In this document: one piece after another, positions 1 to 5,364 of the stretch | How the letters are laid out: every line of letters starts with the position of its first letter | Numbering within the stretch: the first letter of the stretch is position 1 | Source: Acinetobacter sp. UBA6641 | Lineage (GTDB): Bacteria > Pseudomonadota > Gammaproteobacteria > Pseudomonadales > Moraxellaceae | Assembly: GCA_002455755.1 (NCBI GenBank) | Contig: DKLL01000196.1 | Location: 1,981-7,344 of the forward strand | DNA: 5,364 nt | Direction: 5' to 3' | The notes under the pieces: model-generated | The model's input: only the letters and a program-made list of their open reading frames with translations | Told to the model about the DNA's origin: nothing | Database searches by the model: none | Translations under genes and position numbers: made by a program

Positions 1-92
1 TGATCTTGTGCAATTGCATTACCAGCCATCACTGAAAGTGAAGACACAATCGCAGAAGATACGATTTTTTTGCGTGTTTTGATAAAGGCCAT
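1..92 (-). CDS. Exported protein, N-terminus only; probable TonB-dependent siderophore receptor
   Basis: Partial gene reading off the left edge; 30 codons are visible. On the minus strand an ATG at 92-90 opens a frame starting MAFIKTRKKIVSSAIVSSL and ending at the edge with the residues GNAIAQD. This is a textbook Sec signal peptide: a basic n-region (K5, R7, K8, K9), a hydrophobic core of about 15 residues, and a likely signal peptidase I site after AIA, before Q29-D30. The Shine-Dalgarno is weak (a GAG about 8 bases upstream). The signal peptide style and the Fur-box-like site about 35 bp upstream are typical of TonB-dependent outer-membrane receptors for ferric siderophores, and I recall such a receptor gene beside tig in Acinetobacter. 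The receptor identity is inference, since no plug or barrel sequence lies in the window. Any other iron-regulated periplasmic or outer-membrane protein is possible. Export is well supported, the specific function less so. Confidence 0.65.
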   Translation of the reverse strand, partial: MAFIKTRKKIVSSAIVSSLSVMAGNAIAQD

Positions 93-125
93 TTTGAACT
101 CAAAAAATGTATTGTAAAAATGTAT

Positions 126-144
126 GAGAATAATAATGATTCTT
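126..144 (-). promoter_or_regulatory. Fur-box-like operator upstream of the exported-protein gene
   Basis: The 19 bases at 126-144 match the classical Fur consensus GATAATGATAATCATTATC at 14 of 19 positions. They form a dyad centred on 135, with perfect arms AGAAT (127-131) and ATTCT (139-143). A possible minus-strand -10 hexamer TACAAT lies at 116-111, so Fur bound here would cover the -35 region and repress when iron is sufficient. The -35 itself is poor (TCATTA at 139-134), so the promoter assignment is tentative. Matches to Fur boxes are easier to find by chance in AT-rich DNA. Position and symmetry make this one credible. Confidence 0.6.
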
Positions 145-151
145 ATTTTTT

Positions 152-169
152 ATCACTATTAATAGTGAT
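152..169. repeat. Perfect 18-bp palindrome, possible second operator
   Basis: ATCACTATTAATAGTGAT is a perfect 18-bp palindrome with no spacer, centred between 160 and 161. It begins 7 bp beyond the Fur-like site and about 60 bp upstream of the minus-strand start codon. It has no T-run placed for a terminator, and its position suits a dimeric regulator binding upstream of the receptor promoter. It does not fit the Fur consensus. I cannot name the regulator. Confidence 0.5.
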
Positions 170-180
170 TGTAATTTGAA

Positions 181-200
181 ATTGATATTCTAATATTAAT
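181..200. repeat. Imperfect 20-bp AT-rich dyad
   Basis: ATTGATATTCTAATATTAAT is nearly symmetric. Arms ATATT (185-189) and AATAT (192-196) flank a CT centre, and the outer three positions also pair, with one mismatched pair at 184/197. It is the third dyad in a row after those centred at 135 and 160.5. Because it is almost wholly A and T, chance is a serious explanation. It is listed mainly for its place in the series. Confidence 0.25.
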
Positions 201-835
201 CGTTTATAAAAATGTAATAATATAACCGATCTAACATAAGTTATTAATTTTATTTTACATTTTATATTTTGTTTGTTTCAATGTTTTTAATTGGGAATAC
301 TGATGTTAATTTCTTTTAACAGTTATGCGGCAAATTAGTCACAAATATTTCATTTTTGTTCTCAATTTCTCTGGTGAATCAAATCATATAAACTTCATTT
401 TGAATCATATTCCTGATCTTCAGTCAATTTGATCTCTAAAGATGGAGAGAGGGGATTGGATCATAAAATTCTGCTAAAAGCTCTTTTTAGAATGCATTGA
501 ATAATTAGACAAAATCATGAAAGGAAGGGAAGAAATGACGGTATCATGACTTTTCATCGCCCAGTAAACTTTATTCGGGATTACGTCGAAAGTGTTATGC
601 AGAATCTGATTATATAAAAAGAAATAAAATTTGGAGTTAAATAAGAGTAATAGAAGGTGACCAGAAAAAATAATAAAAATGATGAAATAAAAGGATCCAA
701 TAGCAAAAGATCAGCTGGAGCAGTAAAAGAATATATAAAATGGCGATGTTTATACATCACAGATGTTCAAAGTTGTAATCAAGCCAGACTTTTCTGATCA
801 GAATGCTTAAAATTTAATGGTTAAATCATCCTGTT

Positions 836-864
836 TTGTATATCTTTCAATGTTGTCATATAAT
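836..864 (+). promoter_or_regulatory. Sigma70-type promoter of tig
   Basis: A perfect -10 hexamer TATAAT at 859-864 is preceded by TTGTAT at 836-841, with an optimal 17-bp spacer. The -35 matches TTGACA only in its first three bases. Transcription would start near 871, leaving an untranslated leader of about 40 bases before the tig ATG at 912. The leader contains a short AATTGCAATT palindrome (879-888) and the ribosome binding site GAGGA (903-907). No competing promoter of similar quality lies closer to tig. Confidence 0.6.
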
Positions 865-911
865 GTGGCACTTTAAAAAATTGCAATTACTATTTCTATA
901 TCGAGGAAGCC

Positions 912-2243
912 ATGCAAGTAACTTCTGAAGCGGTTTCGGGCGTTGCCCGTCGTTTAAATGTATCTGTACCGACGAGCCGTGTGAACGAACAATTTGAAGC
1001 TCGTTTAAAACGCACTGCTAAAACTGTGAAGATCAACGGCTTCCGTCCAGGTAAAGTGCCTTTAAATGTCGTACGTCGTGAATATGGCGCAAGCATTTAT
1101 CAAGAAGTTGTGAACGATGTAATTCGTGACACAGTATTCGAAGCGATTCAACAAGAGAAAATCAATGCTGTTGGCATGCCAAACATTGAAAAAGTTGAAA
1201 ATAAAGAAGATGCTCTTGTTTATGAAGCAACTGTAGAAGTTTATCCAGAAGTTAACGTTAAATTTGACGGTCTAGAAGTTGAACGTAAAGCAACTGAAGT
1301 CAACGACAAAGACGTTGATCAAATGATCGAAAACCTTCAAAAGCAACGTGCTTCTTGGACTGAAACTAAAGGCATGGCTAAAAAAGACATGCAAGTGACT
1401 TTCGACTTTGAAGGTACTGTAGACGGCGAGAAGTTTGAAGGTGGCGCTGCCGAAGACTTTAAGCTTGTTCTAGGTTCAGGCCGTATGATTCCTGGCTTCG
1501 AAGACGGTATCGTTGGTATGAAGAAAGGCGAAGAGAAAGTGATTGATGTTACTTTCCCTCAAGACTACCAGGCTGAAAACCTTGCCGGTAAAGCAGCTCA
1601 GTTCAAAATCACTGTGAAGCTTGTTGAAAAACAAAAACTTCCGGAAGTTGATGCAGAATTCCTGAAAATCTTTGGTTTAACTGAAGAAGAAGGCATTGAA
1701 AAATTAAAAGCTGACGTTCGTAAAAACATGGAACGTGAAGTGAAAAATGGTCTTCGTAACCAGGTAAAAGGCGCGACTTTTGATGCCCTTGTAGCTGCCA
1801 ACGAAGTTGAAGTTCCTGCGGCTATGTTGTCTCAAGAAATTGACCGTCAACGTCAGCAAATGATTCAACAGTTCACTCAACAGTTTGGTGCTCAAGGTGC
1901 GAAAGCATTTGACAGCAGCATGCTTCCAGATGACCTGTTCAAGGAACAAGCTGAAAAATCTGTGAAACTGGGCGTGTTGGTGAGCAAAATTTTAGCTGAT
2001 GCTAAAATTGAAGTAGATCCTGCCCGTGTTGAAGCTTATATCGAAGACATGGCGTCTTCTTACGAAGATCCAACCGAAGTGATTGAATACTTCAAAAATG
2101 ACAAACAGCAACGTGCTCAAATCGAAGCTGTTGTATTAGAAGATCAGGTTGTTGATCACATCTTGGCATCTGCTAAAGTGACTGACACAAAAGTAAGCTA
2201 TGAAGACTTATTGAAAGAGCAACAAGCTCGTCAACAAGGCTAA
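912..2243 (+). CDS. tig: Trigger factor, ribosome-associated chaperone and peptidyl-prolyl isomerase
   Basis: ATP-independent chaperone that docks at the ribosomal exit tunnel and shields nascent chains, with peptidyl-prolyl cis/trans isomerase activity. The product has 443 residues, close to the 432 of E. coli. All three parts are visible. The N-terminal ribosome-binding domain (about 1-115) contains the signature loop GFRPGKVP at 43-50. The FKBP-type isomerase domain (about 155-242) has [14 protein letters not shown] at 165-178 and [16 protein letters not shown] at 188-203. The C-terminal helical arms (about 243-443) include [17 protein letters not shown] at 301-317 and end in a Q-rich tail. 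The start is well placed behind GAGGA at 903-907. The gene has its own promoter upstream and a strong terminator just after the stop, so it appears to be a separate transcript from clpPX although adjacent, as in many proteobacteria. The frame is intact and shows no sign of transfer. Confidence 0.97.
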   Translation: MQVTSEAVSGVARRLNVSVPTSRVNEQFEARLKRTAKTVKINGFRPGKVPLNVVRREYGASIYQEVVNDVIRDTVFEAIQQEKINAVGMPNIEKVENKEDALVYEATVEVYPEVNVKFDGLEVERKATEVNDKDVDQMIENLQKQRASWTETKGMAKKDMQVTFDFEGTVDGEKFEGGAAEDFKLVLGSGRMIPGFEDGIVGMKKGEEKVIDVTFPQDYQAENLAGKAAQFKITVKLVEKQKLPEVDAEFLKIFGLTEEEGIEKLKADVRKNMEREVKNGLRNQVKGATFDALVAANEVEVPAAMLSQEIDRQRQQMIQQFTQQFGAQGAKAFDSSMLPDDLFKEQAEKSVKLGVLVSKILADAKIEVDPARVEAYIEDMASSYEDPTEVIEYFKNDKQQRAQIEAVVLEDQVVDHILASAKVTDTKVSYEDLLKEQQARQQG

Positions 2244-2256
2244 GTTTAGCTGACTG

Positions 2257-2284
2257 AAAAGAGGCGCATCATGCGCCTTTTTTT
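2257..2284 (+). terminator. Intrinsic terminator of tig
   Basis: Starting 13 bases after the tig stop, the stem GGCGCA (2263-2268) pairs with TGCGCC (2272-2277) around a TCA loop. The pairing extends outward through A2262/T2278, and a run of A at 2257-2260 faces the T-run. Seven T follow at 2278-2284. The short GC-rich stem with a U-tract is a classic Rho-independent terminator. It separates tig transcription from clpP. Confidence 0.92.
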
Positions 2285-2361
2285 ATTTACAGGCTTATCC
2301 TGAACCTGTCCTGAATTCACAATGCTTATATAAAAAATATCTGTTATTTAATTGGTAATCT

Positions 2362-2391
2362 TTTGCATTTTCGGCAATTATCCCTCATATT
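2362..2391 (+). promoter_or_regulatory. Candidate clpP promoter, sigma70-type with a possible overlapping heat-shock-type match
   Basis: TTGCAT at 2363-2368 and CATATT at 2386-2391 are 17 bp apart and match the sigma70 hexamers at four positions each. The same DNA can be read as a weak sigma32 (RpoH) promoter: TTTGCAT at 2362-2368 against CTTGAAA, a 13-bp spacer, then CCCTCATAT at 2382-2390 against the CCCCAT-type -10. Either reading gives a start near 2398 and a leader of about 40 bases. Another AT-rich -10-like stretch, TGCTTATAT at 2323-2331, lacks a good -35. A promoter is expected in this 192-bp spacer because a terminator precedes it. The exact element is uncertain. Confidence 0.4.
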
Positions 2392-2435
2392 GTGACTATG
2401 AGTTGAGTAACAAAAAATTTAGGAATAAATAACGT

Positions 2436-3041
2436 ATGTATGTTCCAACAATTGATAACGCTTTAGTACCAGTAGTGGTAGAACAATCTTCTCGTGGTGA
2501 GCGTTCTTTCGATATTTTCTCACGTCTTTTGCGTGAACGCGTCATCTTTTTAACCGGTGAAGTTGAAGACAACATGGCAAATTTAATTGTTGCGCAAATG
2601 TTGTTTTTAGAAGCAGAGAACCCAGATAAAGATATACACCTCTATATTAATTCACCAGGTGGTTCAGTGACTGCAGGTATGGCGATTTATGACACCATGC
2701 AGTTTATTAAACCGGATGTGGTGACTTATTGTATGGGGCAGGCAGCCTCTATGGGAGCCTTCCTGCTCAATGCAGGTGCTAAGGGTAAACGTTATTGTTT
2801 GGAAAATGCCCGTGTGATGATTCACCAGCCGCTCGGTGGTTTCCGTGGTCAGGCATCGGATATTGAAATTCACGCGCGTGAAATTCTATTCATTAAAGAA
2901 CGTTTAAACCGTTTGATGGCAGAGCATAGTGGTCAAGACTATGAAACTGTTGCCAGAGATACTGACCGTGACAACTTTATGACAGCACAGGCTGCTAAAG
3001 AATACGGTCTCGTGGATGAAGTGTTAAGTAAACGTCCATAA
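2436..3041 (+). CDS. clpP: ATP-dependent Clp protease proteolytic subunit ClpP
   Basis: Serine protease that forms the double-heptamer degradation chamber; unfoldases such as ClpX, or ClpA elsewhere in the genome, feed it substrates in the cytoplasm. The product has 201 residues (E. coli 207). The catalytic triad is complete: S105 in [11 protein letters not shown]130 in RVMIHQP and D179 in RDTDRDNF, with the same spacings (25 and 49) as E. coli. The substrate-strand motif [11 protein letters not shown] is at 71-81. Aligning to the E. coli mature start ALVP predicts a propeptide of only eight residues (MYVPTIDN), with cleavage before A9. The start is ATG 2436, with AGGA at 2421-2424; the 11-base spacing is rather long, but no better in-frame start exists and the predicted mature N-terminus supports this one. 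No terminator lies between it and clpX, so the two should be co-transcribed. Confidence 0.97.
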   Translation: MYVPTIDNALVPVVVEQSSRGERSFDIFSRLLRERVIFLTGEVEDNMANLIVAQMLFLEAENPDKDIHLYINSPGGSVTAGMAIYDTMQFIKPDVVTYCMGQAASMGAFLLNAGAKGKRYCLENARVMIHQPLGGFRGQASDIEIHAREILFIKERLNRLMAEHSGQDYETVARDTDRDNFMTAQAAKEYGLVDEVLSKRP

Positions 3042-3059
3042 TTTTCAGATTTTTATATT

Positions 3060-3063
3060 GGAG
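3060..3063 (+). promoter_or_regulatory. Ribosome binding site that fixes the clpX start
   Basis: GGAG at 3060-3063 stands five bases before ATG 3069, an ideal distance. A GTG in the same frame at 3063-3065 would lengthen ClpX by two residues, but its first base is part of this Shine-Dalgarno, so it would have no site of its own. The ATG at 3069 is therefore the start to use. Confidence 0.8.
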
Positions 3064-3068
3064 TGAAT

Positions 3069-4379
3069 ATGTCCGACCATCCTCAAGGACAAAAGCATTG
3101 TTCATTTTGCGGTAAAACGCAGTCTGAAGTCGGGAAACTGATTGCAGGTGAGGACGCTTACATCTGTAATGAGTGTGTGGACGTATGCTTAGATTTAGTC
3201 CAAACCAGCCAGCAAGTTGAATCTGGTGATTGGGCAAGTAAGCCTTTGCCAAAACCACACGAAATTCGTGCTGCACTTGATCAATATGTGATTGGTCAGG
3301 ATGTTGCCAAGAAAACCCTTTCGGTTGCGGTATATAACCATTACAAGCGTCTAAAAGTGACTCATTCGGGACATAAACCTGATAACGCTGTTGAACTGGC
3401 GAAAAGTAATATTCTTTTGGTTGGGCCAACAGGTTCAGGTAAAACCTTACTTGCACAGACTTTAGCGCGTTTGCTTGATGTTCCATTTGCCATGGCAGAT
3501 GCAACCACACTGACCGAAGCCGGTTATGTGGGTGAAGATGTTGAAAATATCGTACAGAAGCTTCTTCAAAAAGCGGATTATGATGTAGAAAAAGCGCAAA
3601 AAGGGATTATCTATATCGACGAGATCGACAAGATTACCCGCAAATCTGAAAACCCGTCAATTACCCGTGATGTATCCGGTGAAGGTGTTCAGCAAGCTTT
3701 ACTGAAAATGATCGAAGGTACGGTTGCGTCAATTCCACCTCAAGGTGGTCGTAAACATCCGCAACAAGAGTTCATTCAAATTGATACCTCAAATATCCTG
3801 TTTATCTGTGGCGGTGCCTTCTCTGGTCTGGAGAAAATCGTACAACAGCGTCAGGAAAAAGGTGGGATCGGTTTCACGGCTGAAGTGAAGAAGAAAGACG
3901 AAACTCGTAAATTGTCTGATTTGTTCCGTCAGGTTGAAGCAACAGACCTGGTGAAGTTTGGTTTGATTCCAGAGTTTATTGGCCGTTTACCGGTCATTGC
4001 AACTTTGGATGAACTGGATGAAGAAGCCTTGATGCAGATTCTGACTGAACCGAAGAATGCTTTAACCCGTCAATATCAATATTTGTTTGATATGGAAAAT
4101 GTGGATCTGGTCTTTGAAGATTCAGCATTACGTGCCGTGGCGAAAAAAGCCTTGGAGCGTAATACAGGTGCACGTGGCTTGCGTTCAATTCTGGAAAATT
4201 CATTGCTTGAAACCATGTATGATTTACCAAGCCGTACTGATATCGGGACGGTGATAGTAAATGATGCCGTGATTTCTGGCGAAGGAAAACCAGTGCTAAA
4301 AGCAGAACGCCAACCTAAATTAGACACTGAAGATGCCTCTAAAGTAGATTTAAAAGTGGTAAACTCGAAATCTGCTTAA
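3069..4379 (+). CDS. clpX: ATP-dependent Clp protease ATP-binding subunit ClpX
   Basis: AAA+ hexameric unfoldase that recognises degradation tags (for example the ssrA tag), unfolds substrates with ATP and passes them to ClpP; it also remodels complexes without ClpP. The product has 436 residues (E. coli 424). The N-terminal zinc-binding domain has four cysteines, C11, C14, C33 and C36. Walker A is GPTGSGKT at 119-126, with K125, and Walker B is IIYIDEID at 180-187, with D184 and E185. The pore-1 loop is GYVGED (152-157, Y153), the RKH loop is 228-230, and the pore-2 region is RDVSGEGV at 200-207. The ClpP-docking IGF loop is at 267-269, the arginine finger R306 lies in FIGRLP, and sensor 2 is GARG at 367-370. 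Every expected functional motif is present. It lies 27 bp after clpP in the same direction, forming a clpPX operon closed by the terminator at 4395-4430. lon does not follow directly, unlike in enterobacteria. Confidence 0.97.
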   Translation: MSDHPQGQKHCSFCGKTQSEVGKLIAGEDAYICNECVDVCLDLVQTSQQVESGDWASKPLPKPHEIRAALDQYVIGQDVAKKTLSVAVYNHYKRLKVTHSGHKPDNAVELAKSNILLVGPTGSGKTLLAQTLARLLDVPFAMADATTLTEAGYVGEDVENIVQKLLQKADYDVEKAQKGIIYIDEIDKITRKSENPSITRDVSGEGVQQALLKMIEGTVASIPPQGGRKHPQQEFIQIDTSNILFICGGAFSGLEKIVQQRQEKGGIGFTAEVKKKDETRKLSDLFRQVEATDLVKFGLIPEFIGRLPVIATLDELDEEALMQILTEPKNALTRQYQYLFDMENVDLVFEDSALRAVAKKALERNTGARGLRSILENSLLETMYDLPSRTDIGTVIVNDAVISGEGKPVLKAERQPKLDTEDASKVDLKVVNSKSA

Positions 4380-4394
4380 CTCGCTATTCGTCAG

Positions 4395-4430
4395 AAACGT
4401 GCGGAAAACTGGTGTTTTCGCACGTTTTTT
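4395..4430 (+). terminator. Intrinsic terminator of the clpPX operon
   Basis: Starting 15 bases after the clpX stop, CGTGCG (4398-4403) pairs with CGCACG (4419-4424). After a bulged G at 4404 the stem continues with AAAAC (4405-4409) against GTTTT (4414-4418), closing on a TGGT loop. AAA at 4395-4397 can pair with the start of the T-run, and six T follow at 4425-4430. The structure ends clpPX transcription and isolates the lipoprotein gene. Confidence 0.9.
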
Positions 4431-4466
4431 ATTTCCAAAAATAAAGCGCAATGTTAATCTCAATGA

Positions 4467-4484
4467 TTAGGCGTGGACGCCTAA
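4467..4484. repeat. Compact inverted repeat upstream of the lipoprotein gene
   Basis: TTAGGCGT (4467-4474) and ACGCCTAA (4477-4484) are perfect 8-bp arms around a GG centre. The bases after it on the plus strand are A-rich, and the minus strand has no T-run after it, so it does not look like a terminator in either direction. It lies about 100 bp before the lipoprotein start and stands out as GC-rich in an AT-rich spacer. This would suit an operator for a dimeric regulator, or an RNA hairpin if the leader starts upstream of it. The regulator is unknown. Confidence 0.45.
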
Positions 4485-4582
4485 AAAAGATCAACTAACT
4501 CAAATCAGTGTCGCGATCAATATAGCGAAGAATGAAATTTTAATTGAGTACAAAAATAAAAAATACGCGGTGAGGGAAAATC

Positions 4583-5296
4583 ATGCGTGGAGTCTGTATT
4601 GCAGTCTGTGCAAGCTTTATTTTATTGGGATGTCATGGCAAATCTGCGATGCAACATGCCGAAGTCACTTCAACTTTAAAACCTGTCAATACTGAACATG
4701 AACCCAGTTTGTTGGAACAGTACCGTTTCGGCATGTTTACCATCGGTGCCTGGGTCAACCAGAAACTAGGTCAGCGTTTTAAACCGGTTCAGGCACAAAG
4801 TGATCAGGCGGCAATTGTCTATTTATACCGTCCTGACAGTAAGTGGAACCGCCAGGAAATTGTAGCATCCAGTTTGTTTATCAATAGTGAGCGTATTCCA
4901 AGCTTATTAAACAATCATTATTATTGGGTTGAATTACCTGTCGGAACATATCGCATATCCACCAGCCGTCCTTTGGGTGTGCAACATTTTCAAAAGCCCA
5001 AATATCTGGATTTTACCGTGCAGGCAGGACAGTCTTATTATATTAAATATGATGAAGAAAATTTAAGTACCCGTCGTGAGGTTTCTGGACCTTTAATGTT
5101 TGTGCCTGAAAAAACGGGCTTAAACGAAATTGCCTATACCCAGCTGAAGTCGGAAAGTTATAACTTTGTAGCTCTAGATCAGAATAGCGGTAAGGTACGT
5201 AAGAAAGCGCAAAAACTGAAGCCGGCAAAATATGATCCAGCAGAAGATGTACAGTTGACCAAACCATTTAAACTTTGGAATCCGCTGACTTGGTAA
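4583..5296 (+). CDS. Putative lipoprotein with a DUF2846-like domain
   Basis: Function unknown. The product has 237 residues. The N-terminus is a lipoprotein signal: one basic residue (R2), a hydrophobic stretch and a lipobox LLGC with C17 as the lipidated cysteine. The residue after it is H, not D, so by the enterobacterial rule it would go to the outer membrane. Residues 18-70 look like a linker. From about 75 to 170 the pattern AAIVYLYRP (76-84), a short strand SLFINSERI (97-105), then YYWVELPVGTYRIS (113-126) and a later SYYIKYDE (151-158) resembles DUF2846, a beta-rich domain common in bacterial lipoproteins. The tail is basic (KVRKKAQKLKPAK, 204-216) and ends in LWNPLTW. The start ATG is well supported by GAGGG at 4572-4576. 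Terminated clpX upstream and the 150-bp spacer suggest an independent transcript. I infer no link to ClpXP beyond adjacency. The DUF2846 call is by eye. Confidence 0.85.
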   Translation: MRGVCIAVCASFILLGCHGKSAMQHAEVTSTLKPVNTEHEPSLLEQYRFGMFTIGAWVNQKLGQRFKPVQAQSDQAAIVYLYRPDSKWNRQEIVASSLFINSERIPSLLNNHYYWVELPVGTYRISTSRPLGVQHFQKPKYLDFTVQAGQSYYIKYDEENLSTRREVSGPLMFVPEKTGLNEIAYTQLKSESYNFVALDQNSGKVRKKAQKLKPAKYDPAEDVQLTKPFKLWNPLTW

Positions 5297-5342
5297 AAAG
5301 ATTTAAAGAAATTTTAAGTTGAAATTACAACTCAATATGTTC

Positions 5343-5351
5343 TGATATAAG
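5343..5351 (+). promoter_or_regulatory. Possible extended -10 promoter for a gene beyond the right edge
   Basis: TGATATAAG at 5343-5351 has the TGnTATAAT extended -10 form with one mismatch. A weak -35-like TTACAA is at 5325-5330, with a short 15-bp spacer. The downstream gene lies outside the window, so this cannot be tested here. A 5-bp inverted repeat AGTTG/CAACT at 5317-5332 overlaps the upstream part. No terminator for the lipoprotein gene is seen before the edge. Confidence 0.2.
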
Positions 5352-5364
5352 AAATATTCATTCA

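Larger units (their letters stand above)
93..911. other. Long AT-rich intergenic region between divergent genes
   Basis: This spacer of about 820 bp separates the minus-strand exported-protein gene from tig. It is much more AT-rich than the flanking genes, most strongly at 100-300. The left end carries the operator dyads and the right end the tig promoter. From about 510 to 740 the plus strand is conspicuously A/G-rich. I find no tRNA, rRNA, transposase, flanking terminal repeats or convincing coding sequence. The longest open stretches are a 46-codon GTG-initiated frame at 657-797 (+) and a start-less frame of 79 codons at 474-710 (-); neither is convincing. Small features include a bulged hairpin (CTAAAA 474-479 with TTTTAG 485-490), a 5-bp-stem hairpin at 745-758 and a 12-bp palindrome at 792-803. 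It could hold an unrecognised small RNA or the decayed remains of a lost gene. Confidence 0.6.

Noticed and set aside
517..549. Ten-codon frame with purine-rich bases resembling a ribosome binding site
   Set aside because: Too short to support, and the purine-rich bases are part of the general A/G bias of this stretch.
474..710. Minus-strand stop-free stretch of 79 codons rich in F, I, L and S, with an internal ATG at 557 (27 codons)
   Set aside because: It has no start codon for most of its length. The T/C-rich minus strand here makes stops rare and hydrophobic codons common, so composition alone explains it.
792..803. Perfect 12-bp palindrome TTCTGATCAGAA
   Set aside because: Single short palindrome about 30 bp upstream of the tig -35 element, with no partner copy or terminator context. 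Chance is likely.
3063..3065. GTG start for clpX, two codons before the chosen ATG
   Set aside because: Its first base belongs to the Shine-Dalgarno GGAG that serves ATG 3069, and it has no ribosome binding site of its own.
2995..3510. Minus-strand open frame of 171 codons opposite the clpP end and clpX start
   Set aside because: It lies antisense to intact, strongly conserved clpP and clpX, has no recognisable domain, and spans the operon junction. It is a by-product of the codon use on the other strand.
4467..4484. Inverted repeat read as an intrinsic terminator
   Set aside because: No T-run follows the stem on either strand, and a good clpX terminator already lies upstream.
5317..5332. 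AGTTG/CAACT hairpin as a terminator for the lipoprotein gene
   Set aside because: The stem is only 5 bp, AT-rich and without a T-run after it.
1..5364. CRISPR array, tRNA, rRNA, insertion sequence or phage genes
   Set aside because: No regularly spaced repeats, cloverleaf-forming stretch, transposase or integrase motifs, or terminal inverted repeats were seen anywhere in the window.

Overview
The window looks like a chromosomal segment from a gammaproteobacterium of the Moraxellaceae, most likely Acinetobacter. This rests on the moderately AT-rich genes, the very AT-rich spacers, the look of the Tig, ClpP and ClpX proteins, and the order receptor / tig / clpP / clpX without lon directly after clpX. 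The genus is my recognition of the proteins and gene order, not a database match.

Layout. At 1-92 (minus strand) lies the 5' end of a gene for an exported protein. A clean signal peptide and a Fur-box-like site upstream suggest an iron-regulated TonB-dependent outer-membrane receptor. A long, very AT-rich spacer of about 800 bp (93-911) follows. It holds the Fur-like site, two further dyads, no convincing gene, and a sigma70-type promoter for the next gene at its right end. Then come tig (trigger factor, 912-2243) with a strong intrinsic terminator, clpP (2436-3041) with its own candidate promoter, clpX (3069-4379) 27 bp downstream of clpP, and a second intrinsic terminator. After a 150-bp spacer with a compact inverted repeat, a lipoprotein gene with a DUF2846-like domain (4583-5296) stands alone. 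The last 68 bp may carry a promoter for a gene beyond the window.

How the genes work together. Trigger factor binds the ribosome at the polypeptide exit and protects nascent chains. ClpX unfolds tagged or damaged proteins and threads them into the ClpP chamber for degradation. The cluster is therefore a protein-folding and protein-turnover block. clpP and clpX read as one transcript, with tig separated by its own terminator. All catalytic and binding motifs that I checked are intact.

This is largely a conserved housekeeping region, and I see no new multi-gene system in it. The points worth a second look are the dyad array upstream of the receptor gene, the unexplained 800-bp spacer, a possible heat-shock-type promoter before clpP, and the little-characterised lipoprotein with its upstream inverted repeat.
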